Source: Candidatus Accumulibacter sp. ACC003
Lineage (GTDB): Bacteria; Pseudomonadota; Gammaproteobacteria; Burkholderiales; Rhodocyclaceae
Length of the DNA stretch: 64,000 bases
Assembly: GCF_907163085.1 (NCBI RefSeq)
Contig: NZ_CAJQTX010000004.1
Location: 514,956 to 578,955 of the forward strand
Direction of reading: 5' to 3'
Below the pieces are notes generated by a model, which was given only the letters and a program-made list of their open reading frames with translations, was not told the DNA's origin and ran no database searches. The position numbers and the translations under genes are program-made. Of this stretch, positions 35,620-46,962 are shown one piece after another (position 1 is the stretch's first letter; every line of letters starts with the position of its first letter).

Positions 35620-36542
35620 AAGCCGCTGGCCTTCGCTGTCAGCTGTTGCGGCGCCGCGGCTCGCTGTTCTTTTGCGGATTGCTGGCGCTCACCGCGTCGT
35701 CGTTCGCGGCACACGCAGCCGTCGATGGCGCGGGCGAGCAGGATGGCGAACGGCGGCTGGCGATTCGCAGCGAGGCCTTGCGCTACGAGCATGGCGAAGG
35801 CGTTCCCAAGGATCCGCTGCGGGCGGCCAGCCTGTATTGTGACGCGGCGCGTCTCGGCGACGCCGAGGCGCAGTTCAGTCTCGGCTGGATGTACGCCAAC
35901 GGTCGTGGCGTCGACCGGGACGACTCGCGGGCCGCTTACTTTTTTGACCTGGCGGCCAAACAAGGGCACCCGCAGTCACAGAAGATGCAACGCTTTGTCG
36001 GCGAGCCCGGGTCGCTTGTGCCCGAGTGCATGCGGCCGCCGGTGCTGGCCGACGATGGCCACGATGTTCTGGTGGCCAGCAGTGAAGCGCAAAAAGTCGT
36101 CTTCGGGCTGGTCAATCAGTTGGCGCCGGAATATGGCGTCAGCCCACGCCTGGCGCTGGCCGTCATCAGGGCAGAGTCCAATTTCAATTCGCAGGCGCTG
36201 TCGAACAAGAACGCGCAGGGTCTGATGCAGCTGATTCCCGATACCTCGGCGCGTTTCAACGTCAAGAACCCGTTTAACCCGGAGCAGAACCTGCGCGGCG
36301 GCCTCGCCTATCTACGCTGGCTGCTGGCCTATTTTGAAGGCGACGTCAGCCTGGTGGCGGCGGCGTACAACGCCGGTGAAGGGGCAGTCAACCGTTACCG
36401 TGGTGTGCCACCCTACGCCGAGACGCGGGGTTACGTGAAGCGGATCATCAGCCTCTTCAAGCGCGATGACCATCCCTACGACGCCAGGGTGACGACGCCT
36501 TCGCCCGAGTTGTCACGGATCCGCTTGGCCAACGGCAGCTAG
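35616..36542 (+). CDS. Lytic transglycosylase with Sel1 repeats
   Basis: 308 residues. A signal peptide ([17 protein letters not shown]) precedes two Sel1-type repeats ([32 protein letters not shown]), then the SLT domain: catalytic Glu in [66 protein letters not shown]. It cleaves peptidoglycan and, at the end of an EPS operon, probably opens the wall for the secretion apparatus. The overlap with the epimerase gene (ATGA) shows it belongs to the operon. Confidence 0.92.
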   Translation: MKAAGLRCQLLRRRGSLFFCGLLALTASSFAAHAAVDGAGEQDGERRLAIRSEALRYEHGEGVPKDPLRAASLYCDAARLGDAEAQFSLGWMYANGRGVDRDDSRAAYFFDLAAKQGHPQSQKMQRFVGEPGSLVPECMRPPVLADDGHDVLVASSEAQKVVFGLVNQLAPEYGVSPRLALAVIRAESNFNSQALSNKNAQGLMQLIPDTSARFNVKNPFNPEQNLRGGLAYLRWLLAYFEGDVSLVAAAYNAGEGAVNRYRGVPPYAETRGYVKRIISLFKRDDHPYDARVTTPSPELSRIRLANGS

Positions 36543-36570
36543 CGGTCGGCAAGCGGCGACGGCAGGCGGC

Positions 36571-36596
36571 CGTGGCGATGGCAAGCCATCACCACG
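36571..36596. terminator. Strong hairpin after the EPS operon
   Basis: CGTGGCGATGGC, loop AA, GCCATCACCACG forms a 12-base stem with one C-A mismatch, 28 bases after the transglycosylase stop. There is no T tract, so it is a candidate for a weak terminator or an mRNA 3' stabiliser. Confidence 0.45.
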
Positions 36597-36630
36597 CCGG
36601 CAGAGCAGGCGCTGGCGCAGCGCATTTAAT

Positions 36631-36785
36631 GTGAAAGTCGCCTACGCGACTCTCGAAACTCCCGTCTCCCCTTGCGGGAGAAGGGCCAGGGGTGAGGCGG
36701 GGAATTCAGGGAGCCTGCTCCCTGCCCGGCGAACGATTCCGGCGTGCAAGCCGGAATGCGCACTGCAAGTGAGAGGGAAACGGTC
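36631..36785. repeat. Intergenic repeat, copy A
   Basis: The segment shares an ordered series of blocks with 56219-56382: AGTC..C..CGCGACTC.CGAA near the start, GAGAAGG, GAATTCAG, TCCCTGC, GTGCAAGCCGGAA (GTGCCAGCCGGAA in copy B) and GTGAG..GG.AACGGTC at the end. Inside it, 36736-36757 forms a hairpin with ATTCCGGC and GCCGGAAT arms around GTGCAA. It fills the 380-base gap between the EPS operon and the protease gene together with the hairpin at 36571; nothing else is seen there. Confidence 0.65.
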
Positions 36786-36922
36786 CTGAGTTTCATCATC
36801 CGCGGTGGTGCGACTCACCTGCCATAACGACCCTTGGACGCGGCAACAAGATCGTTGGCCGCTGCCGCTTTCTCGGGTTTCAACAGTGCTTTGCTGAGGC
36901 CTTTGATGGCCTGGGGAATAAC

Positions 36923-37792
36923 ATGAACTTCTGGTCCTTGCTCTTGGCCGCGTCGATTGACGCGCCGGGCGTGCTCGGCAGCGACGCCGGCAAGCCGCGT
37001 TCGGCGGCGCAACGGGGGTCGGCGCCGGGCCGCTTTTTGGCGGCGGCGGCGCTGCTTGGCTCGCTGCTGATCGCCGGGCCGGTCGCCGCCGACCTGCCGC
37101 AGGTGATCGAGCGGGTAAAGCCTTCGGTGGTCGTCGTCGGCACGTATCAGCGGACGCGCAGCCCGCAATTCATGATGCGCGGCACCGGCTTCGTCGTTGG
37201 CGACGGTCGCCACGTGGCGACCAATTCGCACGTCCTTCCGGAGAAGATCGACGAGGCGGCGGGCGAGGTCCTGGTGATCGTCGCGCGTTCGGCGGCTGCC
37301 AACGTGCAGCAGCGCGCCGCGCAATCGGTCGCCGTCGACAAGGAGCACGATCTGGCGCTGTTGCGGATCGACGGTGCGGCCTTGCCGGCACTGAGCTTGC
37401 AGGCGGCGGGCACGGTGCGCGAGGGGCAGTCGGTGGCGTTTACCGGCTTCCCGATCGGCGCCGTACTCGGCCTGTCGCCGGTGACGCACCGCGGCATCAT
37501 CTCGGCGGTGACGCCGATTGTCCTGCCCGGGGCGAACTCCAGCAAACTCAATGCCAAGGTGATCCAGCGGCTGCGCAGCGGTAGCTTCGACATCTATCAG
37601 CTTGACGCGACGGCGTATCCCGGTAACAGCGGTGGCCCCCTGTACGACGCTGGCGATGGCGAAGTCGTCGGCATCATCAACATGGTCTTCGTCAAGGAAA
37701 CCAAGGAATCGATCCTCAGCAAGCCCTCGGGAATCAGCTTCGCGATTCCCATTCAGTTCTTGCGCGAGCTGATGCAGGACGCAAACCAATAG
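36923..37792 (+). CDS. Trypsin-like serine protease (DegP-related catalytic domain)
   Basis: 289 residues. A long basic leader is followed by a membrane or signal segment (FLAAAALLGSLLIAGPVAA, about 38-56). The triad is H103 (ATNSHVLP), D143 (KEHDLALL) and S236 (YPGNSGGPL). There is no PDZ domain, unlike DegP. Probably a periplasmic protease; substrate unknown. It stands alone between the repeat region and dinG. Confidence 0.85.
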   Translation: MNFWSLLLAASIDAPGVLGSDAGKPRSAAQRGSAPGRFLAAAALLGSLLIAGPVAADLPQVIERVKPSVVVVGTYQRTRSPQFMMRGTGFVVGDGRHVATNSHVLPEKIDEAAGEVLVIVARSAAANVQQRAAQSVAVDKEHDLALLRIDGAALPALSLQAAGTVREGQSVAFTGFPIGAVLGLSPVTHRGIISAVTPIVLPGANSSKLNAKVIQRLRSGSFDIYQLDATAYPGNSGGPLYDAGDGEVVGIINMVFVKETKESILSKPSGISFAIPIQFLRELMQDANQ

Positions 37793-37859
37793 TCGAGCGG
37801 CGGCCACACGGCCAGCGCCAGCATCTGTTAGCATGCGCGCTGTTTCCGGTGAACAGCGC

Positions 37860-39806
37860 ATGACCACCTTGCTTTCCGAAGTCTTTGCTGCCGATGGACC
37901 GCTGGCTGCCGGCGTTCCCGGCTATCGCCTGCGTAGCGAACAGCTCGAGCTGGCCGAGCGCATCGCCGCGGCAATTGCCGACAATCTGGTGCTGATCGCC
38001 GAAGCCGGTACCGGCACCGGCAAGACCTATGCGTATCTGGTGCCGGCGCTGCTTGCCGGTGGCAAGGTGATCGTGTCGACCGGCACCCGCAACCTGCAGG
38101 ATCAGCTTTTCTCGCGCGACATTCCGACCATTCGCCAGGCGCTCAAGGCGCCGGTCAAGGTGGCCTTGCTCAAGGGGCGCGCCAACTACCTGTGCCACTA
38201 CCACCTCGAACGCGCGCTGGCCGACGGCCGTTTTCTGTCGCGCGACGACGCGGCGTACGCGCAGCGCATCGCGCGCTTTGCCAAACGGACCAGCAGCGGC
38301 GACAAGGCCGAGTGCGCGGACGTGCCCGAGAACGCGACGGTGTGGGCGACGGTCACTTCGACGCGCGACAATTGTCTCGGTCAGGACTGCCCCAAACACA
38401 AGGAGTGTTTCGTGCTCGCCGCGCGCCGCGAGGCGCTGGCCGCCGATCTGGTGGTGGTCAACCACCACCTGTTTTTCGCCGACGTGATGTTGCGCGATGA
38501 AGGTACCGCCGAGCTGCTGCCGGCGTGCAACACGGTCATTTTCGACGAAGCGCATCAGTTGCCCGAAGTCGCCAGCTTGTTCTTCGGCGAGAGCGTGTCG
38601 ACCGCGCAACTCGTCGAGCTGGCGCGTGATACGCAGATCGCCGGTCTGGCTTCGGCGCGCGACTGCCTGGACCTTCCCGGCTTGTGTGGCGCGCTCGAAA
38701 AAACGGTGCGCGATCTGCGCTTGACGCTGCCGCTCGAGCCGGCGCGTTTCGCGCTGCTGCAACTCGAAGGGCAAGCGGGCTTCGCCGGCGCCGTTGCCGC
38801 GGTAATCAGCGACATCGAAGCGCTGGCCGCGCTGCTGGAAACGCAAGCGCAGCGCTCCGAAGGGCTGGAGAGTTGCTGGCGGCGTGCCGGCGAGCTGCTG
38901 CTGCGGCTGCGCAGCTGGCAGGACGGCGCGCACGCCGATTTCGTCCGCTGGGGAGAAACGCATACCCATTCGCTGCAGCTCAACGCGACGCCGCTGGTGA
39001 TTGCCGAGATCATGCAAAAGCAGATGAGCGGTCATCCGCGGGCCTGGATATTCACCTCGGCGACGCTCGCCGTGCAAAACGATTTCACCCACTACTGCGC
39101 CGAGATGGGGCTTGCCGACGCCAGTTCGGCGCGTTGGGAGAGCCCCTTCGACTACCCGCGCCAGGCCTTGCTCTACGTGCCACGCAACGTGCCGGACCCG
39201 AATAGCCCGGCTTATACCGAGGCGGTCGTCAAGGCCGCGTTGCCGGTGCTCAAAGCGAGCGGCGGGCGGGCTTTTTTCCTGTGCACATCCTTGCGCGCGA
39301 TGCGTCGAACGCACGAGTTGCTGGTCGAGCAACTGGCGGCGGCGGGACTCGATCTGCCTTTGCTGCTGCAGGGCGAGCGCAGCAAGAACGATTTGCTCGA
39401 GCGCTTCCGCGGCCTTGGCAACGCCATCCTGATTGGCAGCCAGAGTTTCTGGGAGGGTGTCGATGTGCGTGGCGAAGCGCTATCGCTGGTGGTCATCGAC
39501 AAGCTGCCTTTTGCGCCCCCCGACGATCCGGTGCTCTCGGCGCGCATCGAGCGACTGAAGAGCGAGGGTCGCAACGCCTTCATGGAGTATCAGTTGCCGC
39601 GCACGGTAATCAACGTCAAACAGGGCGCCGGGCGGCTGATTCGTGACGAGAGCGACCGCGGTGTGCTGATGATCTGCGATCCACGGCTGATCAGTAAGCC
39701 CTATGGCAAGCGCATCTGGCGCAGCCTGCCGCCGATGAAGAGGACGCGCGAGCTCGCCGAGGCGCTGGCTTTCTTTGCCACGCCGCCGACTGCGGACGAC
39801 GAATGA
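37860..39806 (+). CDS. DinG/YoaA-family ATP-dependent helicase
   Basis: 648 residues from the ATG at 37860. A superfamily 2 Fe-S helicase: Walker A in AEAGTGTGKTYAYLVPALL, cluster cysteines in NYLCHYHLER, KAECADVP, NCLGQDCPKHKECF, the DEAH box FDEAHQLPE, and the C-terminal motifs GSQSFWEGVDVRGEAL and KQGAGRLIRDESDRG. The shorter length and motif form fit YoaA rather than full DinG. It unwinds 5'-3' during DNA repair or replication stress. Overlaps the next gene by ATGA. Confidence 0.92.
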   Translation: MTTLLSEVFAADGPLAAGVPGYRLRSEQLELAERIAAAIADNLVLIAEAGTGTGKTYAYLVPALLAGGKVIVSTGTRNLQDQLFSRDIPTIRQALKAPVKVALLKGRANYLCHYHLERALADGRFLSRDDAAYAQRIARFAKRTSSGDKAECADVPENATVWATVTSTRDNCLGQDCPKHKECFVLAARREALAADLVVVNHHLFFADVMLRDEGTAELLPACNTVIFDEAHQLPEVASLFFGESVSTAQLVELARDTQIAGLASARDCLDLPGLCGALEKTVRDLRLTLPLEPARFALLQLEGQAGFAGAVAAVISDIEALAALLETQAQRSEGLESCWRRAGELLLRLRSWQDGAHADFVRWGETHTHSLQLNATPLVIAEIMQKQMSGHPRAWIFTSATLAVQNDFTHYCAEMGLADASSARWESPFDYPRQALLYVPRNVPDPNSPAYTEAVVKAALPVLKASGGRAFFLCTSLRAMRRTHELLVEQLAAAGLDLPLLLQGERSKNDLLERFRGLGNAILIGSQSFWEGVDVRGEALSLVVIDKLPFAPPDDPVLSARIERLKSEGRNAFMEYQLPRTVINVKQGAGRLIRDESDRGVLMICDPRLISKPYGKRIWRSLPPMKRTRELAEALAFFATPPTADDE

Positions 39807-41134
39807 GCGAAGTTCTGCCCAACTCTGCCGCCGGGCCCCTGTTCGCGGATGGCGGTGCCGCCGAGTGGCTCAATCATGGTTGCGCGTGTATTTCAGTCGA
39901 TCACGGTTCGCTGAAGCAGGCGCTTGAAGAAGGCCAGGGAACGTTTTCGCACAGCGAGCTGCTGGCGACGCGACCGCATCTGTTTTCCGACAGCGTCGTT
40001 TTTGTCAGCGAGGCGCATCTGCGGCGGATGGCGCTGACCATCGCCGTGCTCGAAGAGGTGTTGGCGCTGCCGGCGTATCGTCAGCGGGTGCTCGCCTACG
40101 CACCGCCGATTGCGCGCTATTCGCCGGCCGCCGCCGGTGTTTTTCTCGGCTACGACTTCCATCTGGGCCCCGACGGCCCGCAGCTGATCGAGATCAATTC
40201 GAATGCCGGCGGCGCCCTGCTGAATTCCCGGTTGTTGCGCGCGCAGCGCGCGTGTTGCGCACCGGTGGCGCGGCTGATGCCGGTGCCGGCGCCACTCGAA
40301 GCGAGCTTCGTCGCGATGTTCCGCGACGAGTGGCGCTTGGCGCGGGGCGACTCGCCCGGTCGGCCACTGGCGCGCATCGCGATCGTCGACGAGCGGCCCG
40401 ACGAGCAGTATCTGGCGCCCGAATTCGAGCTCTTTCGCCAGCTCTTCGAGGCGCACGCGATCGCCGCCGTCGTCGCCAGCCCGGCCGAGCTGTCGTTCGA
40501 TGGTCGGCAGCTGTACTGTCGTGGACAGGTCGTCGACCTGGTCTACAATCGTTTGACCGACTTCGCCCTCGATGAGCCGCCGCAGGCGCCGCTGCGCGCC
40601 GCCTATCTGGCCGATGCGGTGGTCGTCACGCCGCATCCGCAGATGCACGCGCTGTACGCCGACAAGCGCAATCTGGTGGTCCTTGGCGACGCCCGCTGGT
40701 TGGCCGAAATCGGCGTCGGCGAGCCGCAACGACAGTTGCTGGCGAGCAGCATCCCGCACACCGAGGAAGTCGTCCCGGAAAACGCACAGGCCTTCTGGAG
40801 CAGTCGTCGGCAGTGGTTCTTCAAACCATCGGCGGGTTTTGGCGGCAAGGCGGCGTACCGCGGCGACAAGCTGACGCGCAGCGTTTTCGCGCAGATTGCG
40901 CGCGGTGGCTACGTCGCGCAGGCGCTGGTCAGGCCGTCGGAGCGGCGTCTGCTGGTCGACGGCGTCGAGCAGGACTTCAAGCTGGATTTGCGCAATTACG
41001 TCTATCGGGGCGCCGTGCAACTCGTTTCGGCGCGCGTTTACCGCGGCCAGACGACCAACTTTCGCACCCCGGGCGGCGGCTTCGCCGCGGTCCTGTCGGT
41101 ACCCGATCAGATGCGGCCGGGGAGTTGCCGTTGA
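39803..41134 (+). CDS. ATP-grasp-like hypothetical protein
   Basis: 443 residues. FLGYDFHLGPDGPQLIEINSN and, near the C-terminus, WFFKPSAGFGGKAAYRGDKLT and DFKLDLRNYVYRGAVQLVSARVYRGQTTNFR look like an ATP-grasp ligase, with the metal-binding EINSN motif placed early in the chain, so the order may be permuted. Substrate unknown; this is not glutathione or D-Ala ligase as far as I can tell. Coupled to dinG upstream and mobB downstream by overlapping stop and start codons. Confidence 0.65.
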   Translation: MSEVLPNSAAGPLFADGGAAEWLNHGCACISVDHGSLKQALEEGQGTFSHSELLATRPHLFSDSVVFVSEAHLRRMALTIAVLEEVLALPAYRQRVLAYAPPIARYSPAAAGVFLGYDFHLGPDGPQLIEINSNAGGALLNSRLLRAQRACCAPVARLMPVPAPLEASFVAMFRDEWRLARGDSPGRPLARIAIVDERPDEQYLAPEFELFRQLFEAHAIAAVVASPAELSFDGRQLYCRGQVVDLVYNRLTDFALDEPPQAPLRAAYLADAVVVTPHPQMHALYADKRNLVVLGDARWLAEIGVGEPQRQLLASSIPHTEEVVPENAQAFWSSRRQWFFKPSAGFGGKAAYRGDKLTRSVFAQIARGGYVAQALVRPSERRLLVDGVEQDFKLDLRNYVYRGAVQLVSARVYRGQTTNFRTPGGGFAAVLSVPDQMRPGSCR

Positions 41135-41658
41135 ATATTTTCGGCATCGCCGGCTATTCCGGATCGGGCAAGACGACCTTGCTCGAGAAACTGCTGCCAT
41201 TGATCGGCGCGCACGGCCTACGGGTGTCGGTGCTCAAGCATACGCACCACAAGTTCGATATCGATAGCCCCGGCAAAGACTCGTTTCGTCACCGTCAGGC
41301 GGGCGCCAGCGAAGTCTTGCTGGCCAGTGCTTCGCGCTGGGTGTTGATGAACGAGTTGCGCGGCGCTCCCGAGCCGTCGCTGCGCGACTACGTCGCGCAC
41401 TTTGCGCCGTGCGACCTGGTGCTGGTCGAGGGCTTCAAGGGCGAGGCCATCCCGACGCTGGAAGTCTATCGGCCGGCCAACGGCAAGCCGCCGTTGTGGC
41501 CCGAACATCCTCAGATTATCGCCGTCGCCTGCGACCGGCCGCTGCCGTCGAAGCTGCCGGCGCATCTGGTGGCACTTGATCTGAACGACGCGCCGACGAT
41601 CGCCCGCTTCATTCTCGCTACCATCGATGCCGGAGGGAAGAGCCATGCTGTCCTTTGA
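41131..41658 (+). CDS. mobB: Molybdopterin-guanine dinucleotide biosynthesis protein MobB
   Basis: 175 residues from a TTG at 41131 that overlaps the previous stop (TTGA). The P-loop is GYSGSGKTTLLEKLLP; KHTHHKFDIDSPGKDS and LVLVEGFKG are typical of MobB. It is a GTP-binding protein that assists formation of the bis-MGD cofactor. Its end overlaps moeA by 14 bases. Confidence 0.92.
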   Translation: MNIFGIAGYSGSGKTTLLEKLLPLIGAHGLRVSVLKHTHHKFDIDSPGKDSFRHRQAGASEVLLASASRWVLMNELRGAPEPSLRDYVAHFAPCDLVLVEGFKGEAIPTLEVYRPANGKPPLWPEHPQIIAVACDRPLPSKLPAHLVALDLNDAPTIARFILATIDAGGKSHAVL

Positions 41659-42850
41659 ACTGGCGCTGACGCGCCTGCTGGCGGCCGCGCCGGTGCTGAC
41701 CGACGTGTCGCTGCAGCCAACGCTGGCGGCCGCCGGACGAGTGCTCGCTGAAACGCAACGCTCGACACTCGATGCGCCGCCGCTCGACAACTCGGCGATG
41801 GACGGCTATGCCGTCGCCGTCGCCGATCTGGCCAGCTTGCCGGCGCGTTTGCCGGTCAGCCAACGCGTCGTCGCCGGCAGCGTCGGCAAGCGACTGCAGC
41901 CGGGAAGCGCCGCGCGCATCTTTACCGGCGCGCCGATCCCCGTTGGTGCCGACGCGGTACTGATGCAGGAACGCTGCCAGCGGCTGGGCGACGAGGTCTT
42001 GATCGACCATTTGCCCGCACTTGGCGAGCACATCCGGAGAGCGGCCAGCGACATCGCCGCCGGCAGCGATATCCTCGCCGCCGGGCAACGCCTGCGGCCA
42101 CAGGACACGGCGCTGGCGGCGTCGGTCGGCATCGCCAGGCTGCCGGTCTATCGTCGCTTGCGGGTGGCGGTATTTTTCACCGGCGACGAACTGCGGATGC
42201 CCGGCGAGCCGCTGCCGGCGGGTGCCATCTACAATGCCAATCGCTTTCTGCTGACCGCTCTGCTTGGGCAACTCGGCTGTGAGGTCCGCGACCACGGCCA
42301 GGTCGCCGACGACCTGGCGGCGACGCGACAGGCACTGCGCGACGCGGCGCAGGACAACGATCTGATCGTCACCTCGGGCGGCGTTTCGGTAGGCGAGGAG
42401 GATCACGTCAAGGCCGCTGTCGACGCCGAGGGTCGGCTCGAGATGTGGCAGATCGCCATCAAGCCGGGCAAGCCGCTGGCTTTCGGGCAGGTGGCGACGG
42501 CCGTGCGCGCGGTGCCGTTCATCGGCCTGCCGGGCAACCCGGTATCGAGCTTCGTCACCTTCGTGATGCTGGTGCGGCCTTTCGTTCTGCAGATGCAGGG
42601 CGCCCGCCAGACGGCGCCGGCGAGCTATCCACTGCGCGCCGATTTCGACTGGTTGCGGCCCGACGCGCGGCGCGAGTTCCTGCGCGCGCGGGCCAGCGCC
42701 GACGACGGCGTCGAGTTGTTCCCGCAGCAGGGTTCCGGCGTGCTGACGTCGGCGGTGTGGGGCGACGGCCTGATCGACAATGCGCCGCAGCAGGCGATCC
42801 GGCGCGGCGACACGGTGCGCTTCGTGCCGTTTTCCGAGTTGCTGGCTTAG
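41645..42850 (+). CDS. moeA: Molybdopterin molybdenumtransferase MoeA
   Basis: 401 residues from the ATG at 41645, which follows GGAGGGAAG. MoeA signatures: PPLDNSAMDGYAVAVADL, GAPIPVGADAVLMQE, FFTGDELRMPGEPL, TSGGVSVGEEDHV, FIGLPGNPVSSFVTF. It inserts molybdenum into adenylylated molybdopterin. Together with mobB, moaD and moaE it makes cofactor for enzymes such as nitrate reductase. Confidence 0.95.
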   Translation: MLSFELALTRLLAAAPVLTDVSLQPTLAAAGRVLAETQRSTLDAPPLDNSAMDGYAVAVADLASLPARLPVSQRVVAGSVGKRLQPGSAARIFTGAPIPVGADAVLMQERCQRLGDEVLIDHLPALGEHIRRAASDIAAGSDILAAGQRLRPQDTALAASVGIARLPVYRRLRVAVFFTGDELRMPGEPLPAGAIYNANRFLLTALLGQLGCEVRDHGQVADDLAATRQALRDAAQDNDLIVTSGGVSVGEEDHVKAAVDAEGRLEMWQIAIKPGKPLAFGQVATAVRAVPFIGLPGNPVSSFVTFVMLVRPFVLQMQGARQTAPASYPLRADFDWLRPDARREFLRARASADDGVELFPQQGSGVLTSAVWGDGLIDNAPQQAIRRGDTVRFVPFSELLA

Positions 42851-42863
42851 CCAGGAGACGATC

Positions 42864-43112
42864 TTGAAGATTCTCTATTTCGCCGGCTTGCGCGAGCGAC
42901 TCGGCGTCGGTTGTGAGGAGCTCGAGCTGCCGGCCGGCGTCAGCGACGTCGCCGGCCTGCTCGCCTTTCTGTCGGCTCGCGGCGGTCAGTGGGCGGCGCT
43001 GGCCACGGTCAGGAACCTGCGCTACGCGGTCAATCAGGAGATGGCACGGCCTGACTCGCCGCTCGCTGCCGGCGACGAAGTCGCTTTCTTCCCGCCAGTG
43101 ACCGGCGGCTGA
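42864..43112 (+). CDS. moaD: Molybdopterin synthase sulfur carrier MoaD
   Basis: 82 residues from a TTG at 42864, which has AGGAG 8 bases upstream. A ubiquitin-like fold with the essential C-terminal Gly-Gly (FFPPVTGG) that is thiocarboxylated. It donates sulfur in molybdopterin synthase. Directly before moaE. Confidence 0.93.
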   Translation: MKILYFAGLRERLGVGCEELELPAGVSDVAGLLAFLSARGGQWAALATVRNLRYAVNQEMARPDSPLAAGDEVAFFPPVTGG

Positions 43113-43116
43113 GGCG

Positions 43117-43569
43117 ATGCGCGTCGTCGTCCAGGAAGGCGATTTCGACGTTGGCGCCGAACTGCAGGCGCTGCGTCAGGGTGATCCGCGGATCGGCGCG
43201 CTGGCGTCCTTCGTCGGCTTGGTGCGCGACGTCAACGACGGTAGCGGCGTGACCGAAATGACGCTCGAGCATTATCCGGGGATGACCGAGAAAGCGCTGA
43301 CGGCGATTGTCGACGAAGCCGCGCGGCGCTGGGCAATCCTTGACGCCCTGGTGATCCACCGTGTCGGCCGCCTGTTGCCAACCGAGCAGATCGTTCTGGT
43401 GGCCGTCGCCGGTGGGCATCGCGGCGAGGTCTTCGCCGCGTGTGAATTCATCATCGACTACCTCAAGACGCGGGCACCGTTCTGGAAGCGCGAGCTGGGC
43501 AGCAGCGGTGCGCGCTGGGTAGACGCGCGCCAGGCCGACGATCAGGCGGCCGAACGCTGGCGCGATTGA
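43117..43569 (+). CDS. moaE: Molybdopterin synthase catalytic subunit MoaE
   Basis: 150 residues. GALASFVGLVRDVN, MTLEHYPGMTEKAL, HRVGRLLPTEQIVLVAVAGGHR and the catalytic Lys of LKTRAPFWKRE are present. It converts precursor Z (cPMP) to molybdopterin with MoaD. Last gene of the Mo-cofactor unit; 152 bases separate it from clpB. Confidence 0.95.
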   Translation: MRVVVQEGDFDVGAELQALRQGDPRIGALASFVGLVRDVNDGSGVTEMTLEHYPGMTEKALTAIVDEAARRWAILDALVIHRVGRLLPTEQIVLVAVAGGHRGEVFAACEFIIDYLKTRAPFWKRELGSSGARWVDARQADDQAAERWRD

Positions 43570-43654
43570 GCCGCCACCAGCGCGGGTGATTCGCGGGTGC
43601 CGACTCGAGTCGATCGCTGCCGAGCCAACAAACGGAAAAGATCGGAGCCTTGAC

Positions 43655-43685
43655 GCGTTGACTTGGCGGCCGCTCGCCCCCATCT
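43655..43685 (+). promoter_or_regulatory. Sigma-32-like promoter of clpB
   Basis: GCGTTGA (43655-43661), 16 bases, and CCCCATCT (43678-43685). The -10 matches the heat-shock consensus CCCCATNT perfectly; the -35 core TTGA agrees. It lies 36 bases upstream of the clpB start. Confidence 0.65.
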
Positions 43686-43721
43686 GTAGCGCATGGACAA
43701 ACTTATCCGGAGGGTAATCGC

Positions 43722-46301
<2,580 letters not shown>

Positions 46302-46314
46302 GCGATCGCCGACA

Positions 46315-46548
46315 ATGAACGTTGTCTACAACAGCGCCAATTACGCGATCGTCGCCTACCCGCCGCAGCACGGCTTCGAACTGGTCGACAAGACGGCCAG
46401 TCGCAGCCTTTACGTTCAGGGGTCGGTGGCCAGGGAACTGCGCCGAACGCTGGACGAGATCCCCGGCAAAGAGCGTGACGAAGAGGCGATCGACGCCGTT
46501 CTCGATGCTTACTGCGCTGGTGCCGCCCGGCCGATCGTCGTCCATTGA
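46315..46548 (+). CDS. DUF3567 family protein
   Basis: 77 residues starting 13 bases after clpB. MNVVYNSANYAIVAYPPQHGFELVDKT (quoted in part) and the acidic C-terminus fit the beta-proteobacterial DUF3567 family of unknown function. It could be cotranscribed with clpB. Confidence 0.75.
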   Translation: MNVVYNSANYAIVAYPPQHGFELVDKTASRSLYVQGSVARELRRTLDEIPGKERDEEAIDAVLDAYCAGAARPIVVH

Positions 46549-46611
46549 CGGCCGCCGGCGCTGGCCACTGTTGGCGGGCATGCTGGGGACCATCCAGCCA
46601 TTTCGTGAGCG

Positions 46612-46617
46612 TATAAT
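46612..46617 (+). promoter_or_regulatory. Candidate -10 element before the DUF3460 gene
   Basis: A perfect TATAAT lies 58 bases before the start at 46675. I see no good -35 at 16-18 bases upstream, so it may depend on an activator. Confidence 0.35.
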
Positions 46618-46674
46618 TTGCCTCTTGTCGCTGTCTGCCGGCGTCAGCCGGCCAATCTTTTGGGAGTTGGCCAG

Positions 46675-46872
46675 ATGGCCTTGTACGAATCCGAACACAC
46701 CCTATTCATCCGCGAAATGCTCGCCAGGAATCCCGAATGGGTCGAGGATCAGCGCCGCGGTCGGGCGATCTTCTGGGACCGCAAGTCCGACCTGAACGAG
46801 CAGAAATCCTACAAGGAAGCGGCCGAACGACATCGTTCGTATCCCTACGACGTCAATTTCGAGCAGGAATAG
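46675..46872 (+). CDS. DUF3460 family protein
   Basis: 65 residues with TGGGAG in front of the ATG. The pattern LYESEHTLFIREMLARNPEW and AIFWDRKSDLNEQ matches DUF3460, a small family confined to Betaproteobacteria with unknown function. Convergent with the acetyltransferase gene that follows. Confidence 0.8.
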   Translation: MALYESEHTLFIREMLARNPEWVEDQRRGRAIFWDRKSDLNEQKSYKEAAERHRSYPYDVNFEQE

Positions 46873-46962
46873 GCGAGCCGGGCGTCGCTTCGGCACGGGC
46901 GGCCGGAGCGGCCTGGCAGCCTGACCGGGCGCCGCCAGGCCGGCCGCGTGCAGGCGTCGGCG

